A stretch of DNA of 64,000 nt, from positions 7,874,001-7,938,000 of the forward strand of contig NZ_CP109131.1 in assembly GCF_035917995.1 (NCBI RefSeq), written 5' to 3'. Under the pieces are notes generated by a model, which saw only the letters and a program-made list of their open reading frames with translations, was not told the DNA's origin and did no database searches. The stretch comes from Streptosporangium sp. NBC_01755 (GTDB taxonomy: Bacteria; Actinomycetota; Actinomycetes; Streptosporangiales; Streptosporangiaceae). Position 1 is the stretch's first letter. Each line of letters opens with the position of its first letter. The translations under genes were made by a program, and so were the position numbers. Of this stretch, positions 7,002 through 15,686 are shown piece after piece.

Positions 7002-8981
7002 CTAATTGTCAAATACCAAGGCTCGTTGTCTGCCTCGTCCGTTGCCGCCTTCGAACCAGTTCGCCATACGGCTGGACAGGTTCCCGACCGAAAATCTGTC
7101 GCGGCCACCCATCCCGTTGGCGTCGGCCCACTTCTCGAAGGCCACCAGGCCCTTGTCACCCTGCTTGAGCAAGTCGGGGAACGGCCTGAGGTTGCCCTCG
7201 TCGTCGGCGATGGCGACGCCCGGCGGGCAGGTCGCCTGATATTCGGCGGGCGTCACCTTCGGCGCGAAGCCGTTGGCGATGAGCGTCTGTGCGAGAGCAT
7301 GCTGACGGCCGAGCGTCGCGTTCCCGTCGGCCTTGTCGAGCTTGTCCACCCGCTTCTGGTCCTCCGACAGGAAGGCGTCCTTACCGGAGAAGCCCGTGCC
7401 CAGTGCCAGCCAGGTCAGTTGACCGGCCATGCCCGGCACACCGAGACCGGTCACCCCCAGCGTCGCGCCGATGGCGAAGCTGTTGAGCTTCTGGGCCTGC
7501 GCGTCGGCCACGTCCATGGTGCCCCGGACCTTCTCGGCTGCGGCCATCTCAAAGCCCCGGACGTTGCCCAGGGCATCAAGCGCCTGTTCCAGGGAATCGG
7601 TATCCCGGCCCTGCTTGGTCGTCGCCAGGGTGTCGGCGATCAGTCGCTGGGAGAACCGTCCCATCCCCTCCTCGAACGGGGCGAGGTTCTCATCCGTGTC
7701 GGCGAAGACCTTCATGAACGCGTAGGTGTCCCCCGGGCTCAGGGTGAACGCCGATTTCAGGCCCAGCGCCGAGGTCGTCGGTTTCAGTGCGCTGGAATCG
7801 GTCATGTTGGCGTCGCCGATGTTGGCGCCCTCGGTGATCTCGGTGGTGTACGCGCCGGCGATCTCCGCCATGTGCACCCGGGCCGCCTCCCCGATCCTGA
7901 CCTCGTCCAGCGTCGTCATCACCGCGAAGGCGAACGCGGCGGCCTCCTTGCTGTGCCTGCCGTCCTGCTCGTCGTAGGCTCCGGAGGCGGCGGCGAGCAT
8001 GCGGCCGAAGGCGTCCGCCTTCTGGGCTCCGCCCGCGTACCTGCCCCCGGCATGCTCGTTGAGTTTCTTCAGGAACTCCTTCAGCTTCGACTGGTCCTTC
8101 GTGTATGCCCCCGTCACTTTCTCGACGGCCAGCCGGGCGGCGGCCGGATTGTTTCCCAGGGCGTAGAGGAGTCCTGGGGTGATCTTGCGGGGGTCCGCCA
8201 GCCCGCCCCAGGCCGACGCCACCCCCGCCAGCCACTCGGTGGGGAACTCCCCCGTGGTCAGCAGGAGATCGGCGGCGCCCCGGTCGGACGGGTTCGCACT
8301 CTGGACCGCAGTCTTGATCTTGGCGAACCCCGGGACCCGCGCCCCTCCCATGACCGCGCTGCCGAAGGCCTGGCTCAACGTACGGAGCATCGGCTCGTCG
8401 GGGTCAGGCGGGCTGGCGACCCCCCGGAAGGGCTCCGTGTGCACACTCTCCCGCAGCAGCACGGGGAGGTTCAGGGCCACCTCCGTACCGAGAGCGGCGA
8501 AGAAGGCAGCGGTGAAGTCGGCGTCGTTCTTGTTGGCGTCCAGCTCCGCGAGGACCTTGACGTACTTTTCGACGTTGGCGTGGTGGGACCAGAATCCGAC
8601 GGGACCGATGGCCAGTAGACGTTCACCCAGCGTCGTGCCCTGCTTGCGTGACTCCTCCGCGGTCCTGGAACGGCTCTCGTCGTAGGCGATCGGTCCTGCG
8701 CCGGGCAGCCACAGCGCGAACCTGTCGCTCTCCCGGATCGTCGAGTGGCGCTGTCGCAGCCCCGGCAGCTCGTCGTCGATCCAGCCCTCGATCTGCTTGA
8801 TCGGCTGCAGACCGGATGCCGACACCTCCGCCGCCACGAGCAACTGGCGGATCCGCTCGGACTGCTCGCCGATCACGTCACGGCCCCGTTCCAGGGCGGG
8901 GATGAAACTCTGCATCAGACCCGGGTCGATGCCGGCGAAGTCCGGCGACAGCGGCCCTGTTCCCGGTGACGTCGGTTCCAT
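7002..8981 (-). CDS. Large WXG-like alpha-helical protein, unknown function
   Basis: Predicted 659-aa protein from ATG 8981, chosen because AGGGAG precedes it at good spacing and the conserved-looking part begins there; an in-frame start exists at 9053. The first about 90 residues (SFIPALERGRDVIGEQSERI ... WIDDELPGLRQRH) look like the amphipathic helical hairpin of WXG100/ESX-type proteins. The rest is Ala-rich helix with a hydrophobic stretch near 525-560 (AIGATLGVTGLGVPGMAGQL). Similar large actinobacterial proteins (DUF6571-like) have been linked to type VII secretion, but no secretion gene is nearby. Function unknown. Confidence 0.65.
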   Translation of the reverse strand: MEPTSPGTGPLSPDFAGIDPGLMQSFIPALERGRDVIGEQSERIRQLLVAAEVSASGLQPIKQIEGWIDDELPGLRQRHSTIRESDRFALWLPGAGPIAYDESRSRTAEESRKQGTTLGERLLAIGPVGFWSHHANVEKYVKVLAELDANKNDADFTAAFFAALGTEVALNLPVLLRESVHTEPFRGVASPPDPDEPMLRTLSQAFGSAVMGGARVPGFAKIKTAVQSANPSDRGAADLLLTTGEFPTEWLAGVASAWGGLADPRKITPGLLYALGNNPAAARLAVEKVTGAYTKDQSKLKEFLKKLNEHAGGRYAGGAQKADAFGRMLAAASGAYDEQDGRHSKEAAAFAFAVMTTLDEVRIGEAARVHMAEIAGAYTTEITEGANIGDANMTDSSALKPTTSALGLKSAFTLSPGDTYAFMKVFADTDENLAPFEEGMGRFSQRLIADTLATTKQGRDTDSLEQALDALGNVRGFEMAAAEKVRGTMDVADAQAQKLNSFAIGATLGVTGLGVPGMAGQLTWLALGTGFSGKDAFLSEDQKRVDKLDKADGNATLGRQHALAQTLIANGFAPKVTPAEYQATCPPGVAIADDEGNLRPFPDLLKQGDKGLVAFEKWADANGMGGRDRFSVGNLSSRMANWFEGGNGRGRQRALVFDN

Positions 8982-9042
8982 GATCTCCCTGATCGCATTC
9001 CCGATCATTCCACCATAAATACCGAACAAGGATATCAAGCAG

Positions 9043-9420
9043 TTAATTATCAAACTCGCTCGATATCAACGGATAATTTCCCCCAACTAACGAGGTGGAC
9101 CGGCCCTCCCAGGATCCGACACGGAAGCCAGGCATAGTGGACTTGGAGCGGCCGTCGGCCATCATGACGAGCACCTCGCGCTCCCTGGAGGTGAGGGTGT
9201 CGAGGGCGTCGGCGCGCCTGCCGGTCGCCGTCATCCGGGTGACCACCTCCGGGTCCAGCACGGTCTCGCCCGCCGCGATCCGCAGGAGCGCGGCCAAGAA
9301 GTCGCCGACGTCGGCGACGTCCGGCCGGTGCTCGTCCACCGCGGCGCGCAGCGCGACACCGTCGCCCACGGCCGCGGCGACGTCGTGTCCCCGCGTGGTG
9401 AGCAACGTGGAGGACGGCAT
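9043..9420 (-). pseudogene. Collapsed NarL/LuxR-type response regulator
   Basis: The reading frame retains a receiver-like start (TTRGHDVAAAVGDGVALRAA, EHRPDVADV), then jumps straight to the inter-domain helix (FLAALLRIAAGETVLDPEVV) and the first helix of a LuxR HTH (LTSREREVLVMMADGRS). After that the homology ends and unrelated residues run to the stop. About 60-70 residues of the receiver, including the phospho-Asp region, and the DNA-recognition helix are missing relative to the usual 210-220 aa. An internal and a terminal deletion make it non-functional. It sits directly behind kdpA. Confidence 0.7.
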
Positions 9421-9474
9421 CGTGGCGGACGGCGAACTGCAGGCGGCGCAGAAAGATGTTGACGGCGGGGTGCT

Positions 9475-11130
9475 CTATCCCAGCAGGCCATCGGCCAGCG
9501 GGCCGAGTGAGAGGGCGGGCAGGAAGTTGAGCAGCGCCAGGATCAACGCGGCTCCCGTGGCCAGTACCACGAAGTTGATCCCGCTGGTGCGCAGGGTACC
9601 CGCGGTGATCGCGACGGGTTGCCGGTGCACCAGCCGCCCCGCCAGGGCCAAGACGAACGCGATGGGCAGGTACCTGCCGAGGGCCATCGCGGCCGTCATG
9701 GTCAGGTTGTAGAACATCGTGTTGCCGTTGAGCCCCGCCATGGCGCTGCCGTTGCTGGTGACGTTGCTGGTGTAGGCGTACAGCACCTCGGTGAGCCCGT
9801 GCGCGCCCACGTTGCCCATCGACGACCGCCCCTCGGGCAGGGCGACGGCCAGGGCGGTGAAACCCAGAATCAGCGTCGGGGCGACCAGGGAGTAGAGCAC
9901 CACGTATCGCATCTCGACGTAGCCGATGCGCTTGCCCATGAACTCGGGCGTGCGGCCGACCATGAGACCGCCCAGGAACACGGCTATCAGCACCGCCATG
10001 ATCAGCCCATACAGGCCGCTGCCCGTGCCGCCGGGGGCGATCTCGCCCAGCATCATGGCCGCCAGCAGCACGCCACCGCCCAGGCTGGAGAAGCTGTCGT
10101 AGGAGGCGTTGAGCGCTCCGTCGGCGCTGGCGGTGGCCGCGACGCCGAACAGCGTGCTGCCCGGGACGCCGATACGGGTCTCCGTGCCCTCGAACTGGCC
10201 ACCGACCGCCTGCGCCACCGTCCCGGTCTGCGCGCCCTGGGCGAGGGTGCCCGCGGTCAGCAGCAGGCCGAACAGGATGCCGACCACGACGAGCAGGGTC
10301 CAGCCAAGTTTGAGGTCGCCCGACATGCGGCCGAACAGCCGGATGAAGGCGGTCGGGACCAGCAGCATGAGCAGGATCTCGATCGCATTGGTCATGGCCG
10401 ATGGGTTCTCGAAGGGGTGGGCGCTACTGGCGTTGAAGAAGCCGCCGCCGTCACCGGATATCAGCTTGATCGACTCCCACGAGCCGACGGGCCCGCCCAG
10501 CAGGGTCTGCGTGCCGCCGGCGATGGTCCGCACGGTCTCGGCTCCTGCCAGGTTCTGCTGGACGCCCAGGCCGATCAGTGCCAGGCCGAAGACGACCGCC
10601 AGGGGCAGCAGGACGCGGAAGACGCTGCGGATCAGGTCCACCCAGAAGTTGCCGAGGCCGGTGCCGCCGCGCCGTACCAGGGCGCGGATCAGCGCGAGAC
10701 CGACGCACATGCCGACAGCGGCCGAGGCGAAGGCCTGCACGCCGAGTCCCGCCATCACCGCGAGGTGGGTGTGGCCGATCGGAGACTCGCCCGCGTAGTT
10801 CTGCCAGCTGGTGTTGGTGGTGAAGCTGACCGCTGTGTGCAGGGCCAGCTCCCACGGCATGCCCTCGTGGCCGCCCGACCACGGCAGCGAGCCCTGAAAG
10901 GTCAGCAGTGCGAACAGGAACACGACGCTGAGCGCGGAGAACGCCAGCAGCGCGAGCAGATAGTGGCGCCGGTCCTGCTCGGCGTCGGGGTCGACGCCGC
11001 AGATCCGGTAGAGCGCGCGCTCGATCCTGAGGTGACGGCCGCCGTCAAGCGCCTTGGCCATGTAGTCGCCGAGCGGGACGTGGACGACCAGGAGGATCGT
11101 CAGGATGAACAGTGCCTGCAGCATGATCAT
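9475..11130 (-). CDS. kdpA: Potassium-transporting ATPase subunit KdpA
   Basis: 551-aa potassium-binding and translocating subunit of the Kdp P-type ATPase. Four filter-like regions can be picked out: SFTTNTSWQNYAGES (about 93), SGDGGGFFNASSAHPFENPS (about 225), SFSSLGGGV (about 345) and YTSNVTSNGSAMAGL (about 455), with many membrane helices around them. The ATG overlaps the kdpC stop (ATGA), so it is co-translated with kdpC. In the usual operon kdpA is followed by kdpB; here the next sequence is a dead LuxR-type remnant. Without a KdpB elsewhere this subunit could not be part of an ATP-driven pump. Confidence 0.92.
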   Translation of the reverse strand: MIMLQALFILTILLVVHVPLGDYMAKALDGGRHLRIERALYRICGVDPDAEQDRRHYLLALLAFSALSVVFLFALLTFQGSLPWSGGHEGMPWELALHTAVSFTTNTSWQNYAGESPIGHTHLAVMAGLGVQAFASAAVGMCVGLALIRALVRRGGTGLGNFWVDLIRSVFRVLLPLAVVFGLALIGLGVQQNLAGAETVRTIAGGTQTLLGGPVGSWESIKLISGDGGGFFNASSAHPFENPSAMTNAIEILLMLLVPTAFIRLFGRMSGDLKLGWTLLVVVGILFGLLLTAGTLAQGAQTGTVAQAVGGQFEGTETRIGVPGSTLFGVAATASADGALNASYDSFSSLGGGVLLAAMMLGEIAPGGTGSGLYGLIMAVLIAVFLGGLMVGRTPEFMGKRIGYVEMRYVVLYSLVAPTLILGFTALAVALPEGRSSMGNVGAHGLTEVLYAYTSNVTSNGSAMAGLNGNTMFYNLTMTAAMALGRYLPIAFVLALAGRLVHRQPVAITAGTLRTSGINFVVLATGAALILALLNFLPALSLGPLADGLLG

Positions 11131-11939
11131 GTCTTCCCGTCGAGGGCGAGATTCAGGGTCAGCACGTTCACGGCGGGCTCCCCGAGGAAGCCCAGCGCCC
11201 TACCGGCCGTGTGCTCCTCGATGAGCACCCTGACCTGGCCCAGGCTCAACCCGCGCGCCTTCGCGACCCGCGCTGCCTGCAGTTCGGCGTAGGCGGGCGA
11301 GATGTGCGGGTCAAGGCCGCTGCCGCCGGCGGTGACGGCGTCGGCGGGTACGGCGGGCGTCCCCGCGGAACCGCGCACCGGCACGATCAGGGCGCGGCTG
11401 TAGTCCTCACCCTTGGCGGCGCACTCCACGGCGACGCCCGCGTGGCTCTGCACGAAGGGCCTGGCGGGGCAGGGCTGGTTCAGGCTGACCGCGCGGGTGA
11501 CACGACCGCTCAGCCCACTGTCGCGGAAGACCCCGAGCGTGGCGCCCACGCCGTCCTGGGTGCAGTACGGCCTGGCCCCGCTGACCCCCTCCAACTCGCC
11601 CACGGCCTTGCTCCTGTCGCAGACCTGGGTGAGCAGGCTGGGACGGTCCGGCGTGTCGACGACGTCTTCCGCGCCGCGGTTGCTCGCTCCCGTCGACGTC
11701 GGGTCGTAGCCATCGCCCGCGGCGGACGGGCGACTCTGGAAGTACGTCCTGATCGGGTTTCCTTCCTTGTCGGTGAAGGACTGCCCGATGAGCCTGCTGC
11801 CGTGGTCGCCCACTCTGGAGCCGTTGGACTGGTCGGCGAACAGCGCCTGGGCGACGCCGGTCATGGCCAAGGGGTAGAGCAGGCCCACGGTGACGGTGAG
11901 CATCAGGACCACCCGGAGGGCGGCCAGCACGCATTTCAT
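11127..11939 (-). CDS. kdpC: Potassium-transporting ATPase subunit KdpC (long form)
   Basis: 270-aa KdpC-like subunit from ATG 11939 (an in-frame TTG lies 6 bp upstream). It has one N-terminal membrane helix (VLMLTVTVGLLYPLAMTGVA), the QALF and IGQSF/YFQSRPSAAG KdpC blocks, and the C-terminal GLDPHISPAYAELQAARVAK and NVLTLNLALD motifs. It is about 70 aa longer than typical KdpC (about 190-200 aa); the extra material (roughly 90-175) contains several cysteines. It lies between kdpF and kdpA, whereas the usual place is after kdpB. Confidence 0.88.
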   Translation of the reverse strand: MKCVLAALRVVLMLTVTVGLLYPLAMTGVAQALFADQSNGSRVGDHGSRLIGQSFTDKEGNPIRTYFQSRPSAAGDGYDPTSTGASNRGAEDVVDTPDRPSLLTQVCDRSKAVGELEGVSGARPYCTQDGVGATLGVFRDSGLSGRVTRAVSLNQPCPARPFVQSHAGVAVECAAKGEDYSRALIVPVRGSAGTPAVPADAVTAGGSGLDPHISPAYAELQAARVAKARGLSLGQVRVLIEEHTAGRALGFLGEPAVNVLTLNLALDGKT

Positions 11940-11941
11940 GA

Positions 11942-12022
11942 TCAAATTCCTGGGATGAACCGGACGAGGTAGCCGAGTACGGCGATCGATATGAACAAGC
12001 CGACAGAGTTCTCAATAGTCAC
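11942..12022 (-). CDS. kdpF: KdpF small membrane subunit
   Basis: 26-residue single-span peptide beginning at GTG 12022 (TIENSVGLFISIAVLGYLVR). The short Glu-Asn start, the 18-residue hydrophobic helix and the aromatic/Arg end match KdpF, which stabilises the Kdp complex. It ends at 11942, 2 bp from the kdpC ATG, as expected for a kdp operon start. The longer frame beginning at 12184 has no similarity upstream of this segment. Confidence 0.7.
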   Translation of the reverse strand: MTIENSVGLFISIAVLGYLVRFIPGI

Positions 12023-12355
12023 GAATTTTCTCTTCCATCTGTCTGGCACATGGAAGTCCTGTCGCCATCGGCCGACAACCACCCTTGATGAGTTCGCTAC
12101 GCCGAGCTCCAGAATCGATGCATCAACTTGACGCGCCACCGCATTCCGGGAAGCGCATGGCGAATCACTACGACATCCCTCCATTTCGATGACGAATCCT
12201 GACGCGATATTGATGCTGATCGATCCACCTGAGGTCCGGCGTCAATCACGCGTCAGGTTTTCGGCGGTCGCCGTTCAGATCCCGTATCAAACCCACCAGC
12301 CCGAATGTCCGCGCCATAGCGTCCCTGTCTGTACGAGCTCCCCAGGAGGAATCAC

Positions 12356-12616
12356 ATGTCAGAAGTGCAGCTACTCGTCCCGGTCCGACAGGGCCGGTTC
12401 AGCGCCTCGCTCCGGCTGTTCCGCACCGCCGCGGGCAAGAAGACCGCAGTCGCCTTCACCTCCCCTCTGCTCCTGGCCAAGGTGCTCGGCTCCGACCAGC
12501 AGTGGGTACGGCTCAGCGAGCCCGCCCTGAGCGGCATGCTCAGAGACCTGGACGTCATCGGCGTCGTCGTCGACCCCGCGGAAACGATGACCCGCCCGGC
12601 CGCAGGAGCCGCCTGA
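12356..12616 (+). CDS. SAV_915-like small protein
   Basis: 86-aa protein preceded by AGGAGG-like sequence (12340s). The central part AVAFTSPLLLAKVLGSDQQW followed by VRLSEPALSGML matches the actinobacterial SAV_915-type family (TAVAFTSxxxLxxVLGxxQxWxRLSEPAL). The family has no established function; members are often near regulators. It converges on the response regulator gene at 12662. Confidence 0.7.
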   Translation: MSEVQLLVPVRQGRFSASLRLFRTAAGKKTAVAFTSPLLLAKVLGSDQQWVRLSEPALSGMLRDLDVIGVVVDPAETMTRPAAGAA

Positions 12617-12661
12617 TGTGCGCGCTCGAACAGGACCTGGCGCTGCGGCGCGGCGAGCGGG

Positions 12662-13318
12662 TCACACGACGCCGGCCTTGTGCGCGAAGACGGCCATCTG
12701 CAGGCGGTCGCGGAGGTTGAGCTTGCACAGCAGGTTGGAGACGTGGAACTTGACGGTCGCCTGGCTCACGTACAGCCTGCTCGCGATCTCGGTGTTGTTC
12801 AGCCCGTCGGCGACCAGGACCAGCACCTCGTGCTCGCGCTCGGTGAGCGACTTGACGGCCTCGGGCGGGCGGTAGGGCAGCCCGTTCTCGAACCGCCGCA
12901 GGAAACTGCTGGCGACCTGCGGCGCGAAGAACGCCTCCCCCCGCGCGATGGCCCTGATCGCCCCCACCAGTTCGTCCTGGTCACTGGAGCGCAGCAGGAA
13001 GCCGCGGGCTCCGGCGCGTACCGCGTCGAACATGGCCTCCGGCTGCTCGGTCAGGATGACGCTCCGCACCGGACCGGCCAGGGAGTCGGCGCGGAGCCGC
13101 TCGGTGACCTGGATGCCGTCGAGGCCGGTGAGCCGCTCGTCGACGAGTGCCACGTCGGGCCGCAGGCCGCGGGCCTTGGAGACCGCCTCGAATCCGTCAC
13201 CGGCGTCCCCCACGACGCGCAGCCCCGGTTCGGCGGCGAGGATCGAGCACAGCGCCGTACGGAGCAGCCTCTCCGAGTAGCAGATCAGGACCCGGATGTC
13301 GGTGTTCGCGCTGTTCAC
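12662..13318 (-). CDS. Orphan NarL/FixJ response regulator, atypical receiver
   Basis: 218-aa DNA-binding regulator. The receiver (about 8-120) has a candidate phospho-acceptor Asp in PDVALVDERLTGLDGIQ, but the acidic pair is replaced by Ser-Glu (VLICYSERLLR) and the conserved Lys by Arg (GFLLRSS). The C-terminal LuxR HTH is complete (SLTEREHEVLVLVADGLNN ... SQATVKFHVSNLLCKL). There is no histidine kinase nearby. The changes suggest control that is phosphorylation-independent or altered. It lies 6 bp downstream of the XRE/NTPase gene, so the two probably form a regulatory operon. Confidence 0.88.
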   Translation of the reverse strand: MNSANTDIRVLICYSERLLRTALCSILAAEPGLRVVGDAGDGFEAVSKARGLRPDVALVDERLTGLDGIQVTERLRADSLAGPVRSVILTEQPEAMFDAVRAGARGFLLRSSDQDELVGAIRAIARGEAFFAPQVASSFLRRFENGLPYRPPEAVKSLTEREHEVLVLVADGLNNTEIASRLYVSQATVKFHVSNLLCKLNLRDRLQMAVFAHKAGVV

Positions 13319-13324
13319 TCCCGC

Positions 13325-14059
13325 TCACCTCAGGCGTGCGAGGACGAGGTGCCGGGACGGGACGAGCCCCGCGAGCGGTTCCCTGCCGGTGACGACGACG
13401 GCGGTGAAGCCGAGCGTCAGCAGTGACGGCAGGCGGTCGGCGTCCCGCGCGCCGTCGGCGTCGTCGACCAGCAGCAGGCACCGCCCGCCCGAGGCAGGGG
13501 ACGTCATGCGGCCGATGCGCGCCAGCCGCACGGCGGTGCGCAGCTCGCCGGGGCCGCGCCGGTCCCGGCCGAGGTCCAGGAAGAGCACGTCCAGTGCCAT
13601 CCGCTGGCGCAGCACGTGGGCGCACTGGACGGCGAGGGTGGTCTTGCCGACTCCGGCCGGGCCCGTGACGGTCACCAGCGCGGGTTCCCCGCCACCGGAG
13701 GCGACCGACACCGTGTCCTCGACCTCCCGCAGCAGCGGGAGCCGGCTCAGCGCGACGGTGCCGCTCACCGAGGGCAGGCCCCACTCCGGGGGCGGCGCCA
13801 CGGCGGGAGCACCGAGCGAGCGGGGCGGCGCCGCCTCGAAGGTCACCCGGTCCTCACCGGTCAGTTCAAGGGCGGCGGCCAGGCGGCGCACCGAGGTGCG
13901 GTGCGGGTAGCGGGTGCGGCCCCGCTCAAGGTCACGCAGTGTGCGCACGCTCAGGCGGGCGCGTTCCGCCAGCTCCTCCTGGGTCAGCCGCGCCTTGTCG
14001 CGATGGGTGCGCAGCAGCTGAGCGAATCCCAGGCTGTCGGACAACAGTGCAGACCTCAC
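13325..14059 (-). CDS. XRE-type HTH protein with short P-loop NTPase domain
   Basis: 244-aa regulator. Residues about 10-70 form an XRE helix-turn-helix (LTQEELAERARLSVRTLRDL). A linker leads to a P-loop NTPase with Walker A GPAGVGKTTLA (about 140) and Walker B CLLLVDDAD (about 198). Related actinobacterial HTH-NTPase regulators normally continue with the rest of an NB-ARC/STAND module and TPRs to 700 aa or more; this one stops soon after Walker B (TGREPLAGLV), so it is a minimal or truncated form. It is divergent from the 14163 biosynthetic operon and could control it; the 103-bp gap would hold both promoters. Confidence 0.78.
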   Translation of the reverse strand: MRSALLSDSLGFAQLLRTHRDKARLTQEELAERARLSVRTLRDLERGRTRYPHRTSVRRLAAALELTGEDRVTFEAAPPRSLGAPAVAPPPEWGLPSVSGTVALSRLPLLREVEDTVSVASGGGEPALVTVTGPAGVGKTTLAVQCAHVLRQRMALDVLFLDLGRDRRGPGELRTAVRLARIGRMTSPASGGRCLLLVDDADGARDADRLPSLLTLGFTAVVVTGREPLAGLVPSRHLVLARLR

Positions 14060-14162
14060 GTGAATCCTCCCGGTGACGATCAGATGCCGTCAACGTAGGA
14101 AGCGCCGGTAATCATCGGCTATCGTCTCGATATCGCCGGTCATTCCTCCTGGTCACCCCCCC

Positions 14163-15686
14163 ATGCGCGCTGGCAGCGTGAGATGCATGCTTCCGACAGG
14201 ACGGATACGACGGGGCCCGGCGCCGCTACTGGACGACGCGGTCCTGACCCAGCGGTTCGACTGGGAGACGCGCACCCTGCTGCGGCACTACCGCTGGATC
14301 GAGCTGACCCACACCGGCGAGTACGCCCGCATGGGGCTGCTCGACCGGGACGCGGCCGAGCGGATCCGCCGGGCGGTGCTGGACCTGACGCCCGAGCAGG
14401 TCCGCGCCGAGCGCGCGGCGGCCATGTCGGATCCGCTGTTCGCCCTGGAGAGATGCGTCCAGGCACACGTACCCGAGAGCGCGCACGCCTGGCACGTCGA
14501 CCGCAGCCGCAACGACGTCCAGGCGTGCGCCCAGCTCATGCTCGGCAGGGAACGGCTGCTGGAGACCGCGGCCGCGGTGAGCCGGCTGGCCCGCGCCACG
14601 CTGGAGACCGCGGCCGGGCACACCGAATCGATCATGCCGGGCTACACCCAGCACCAGACCGCGCAGACCATGACCTTCGGCTTCTACCTGGCCGCGCTCG
14701 CCGAGGCGGTGACCGGTGCCGCCGAGTCGCTGCACGCGCTGTTCGACGCGGTCAACCTCTGCCCGCTGGGCGCCGGGGCGATGGCCGGTCTGGAGCTGCC
14801 CTGGGACCGGGGGCGGATCGCGGTCGCGCTGGGTTTCGACGGCCCGCAGCCGCACGCGCTGACCTCGGTCGCCTCCCGCTCCTGGGTGCTGCGCACGGCC
14901 GGGGAGCTGTCGGTGCTCGGCACCACGCTGAGCCGCTTCCTGACCGACCTGATCTGGTGGAGCGGGTCGAGCTGCCGCTTCATCGACCTGCCGGACGAGC
15001 TCGCCGGGATCTCCTCGGCGATGCCGCACAAGCGCAACTTCCCGATCCTGGAACGGATCCGCGGGATGAGCGGCCACCTGGTCGGGCTCTCGTACGACCT
15101 CATGATCGGTCAGCGCAACACCGGCTACACCAACCTCGTGGAGGTCTCCAAGGAGAGCACCCGCTTCCTGGAGGACCTCTTCACGACCTGCCACACGATG
15201 CTGGCGCTGTTCGAACGGGTGGTCACGGACGTGCGGTTCCACCCGGAGCGGGCCCGCCGGGTGGTGCGGGACGAGCTGATGGCCGCCTCGACCGTCGCCA
15301 ACCACCTCACCCTGGAGCACGGCGTGCCGGCCAGGGACGCGCAGGTGCTCGTCGGCGCGTGGATCTCGGCCGCCCTGGAGCGGCTCGGCCCCGCGGACAA
15401 CCTCACCCCCGGCCTGCTCTCGGCGCCGGACCTGGTCGCCGCGGGCGAACGGCTCGGCTTCACCCTGGCCCTCACGGAGGAGGAGGTGCGCGAGCTGCTG
15501 GACGCGGAGGCGGGCGTGTGGCGCAAGCAGACCGCCGGCTCGACCCATCCCGAACAGGTTCATCTCCTCCTGGAGCAGGTCGGCGACCGGCTGGCCGCCG
15601 TCGACCAGGGAGCCGCCGAGCGGTCCCGATGGCTGCGAGACGCCTGGGAGCACACCACCGGCACGAAGGCGGGCGAGCTGACATGA
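14163..15686 (+). CDS. Argininosuccinate-lyase-like enzyme (fumarase/aspartase superfamily)
   Basis: 507-aa (start at 14163 or Met at 14187) lyase-fold protein. Superfamily blocks are in order: TGRIRRGPA at the start, VDRSRNDVQACAQLML (about 112), GYTQHQTAQTMTFG (about 160) and the signature loop ISSAMPHKRNF (about 285). These enzymes eliminate fumarate from N-succinyl-type adducts. Arginine genes are absent; the gene starts a coupled run with a GHMP kinase, a PLP beta-replacement enzyme and an ATP-grasp ligase. A role releasing fumarate from an aspartate adduct to expose a new amino group is the best contextual reading, not proven. Confidence 0.85.
   Translation: MRAGSVRCMLPTGRIRRGPAPLLDDAVLTQRFDWETRTLLRHYRWIELTHTGEYARMGLLDRDAAERIRRAVLDLTPEQVRAERAAAMSDPLFALERCVQAHVPESAHAWHVDRSRNDVQACAQLMLGRERLLETAAAVSRLARATLETAAGHTESIMPGYTQHQTAQTMTFGFYLAALAEAVTGAAESLHALFDAVNLCPLGAGAMAGLELPWDRGRIAVALGFDGPQPHALTSVASRSWVLRTAGELSVLGTTLSRFLTDLIWWSGSSCRFIDLPDELAGISSAMPHKRNFPILERIRGMSGHLVGLSYDLMIGQRNTGYTNLVEVSKESTRFLEDLFTTCHTMLALFERVVTDVRFHPERARRVVRDELMAASTVANHLTLEHGVPARDAQVLVGAWISAALERLGPADNLTPGLLSAPDLVAAGERLGFTLALTEEEVRELLDAEAGVWRKQTAGSTHPEQVHLLLEQVGDRLAAVDQGAAERSRWLRDAWEHTTGTKAGELT

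Noticed and set aside
12023..12184. c-di-AMP (ydaO-type) riboswitch ahead of the kdp genes
   Set aside because: Considered because such riboswitches often precede kdp, but the conserved segments could not be found in this stretch by eye.
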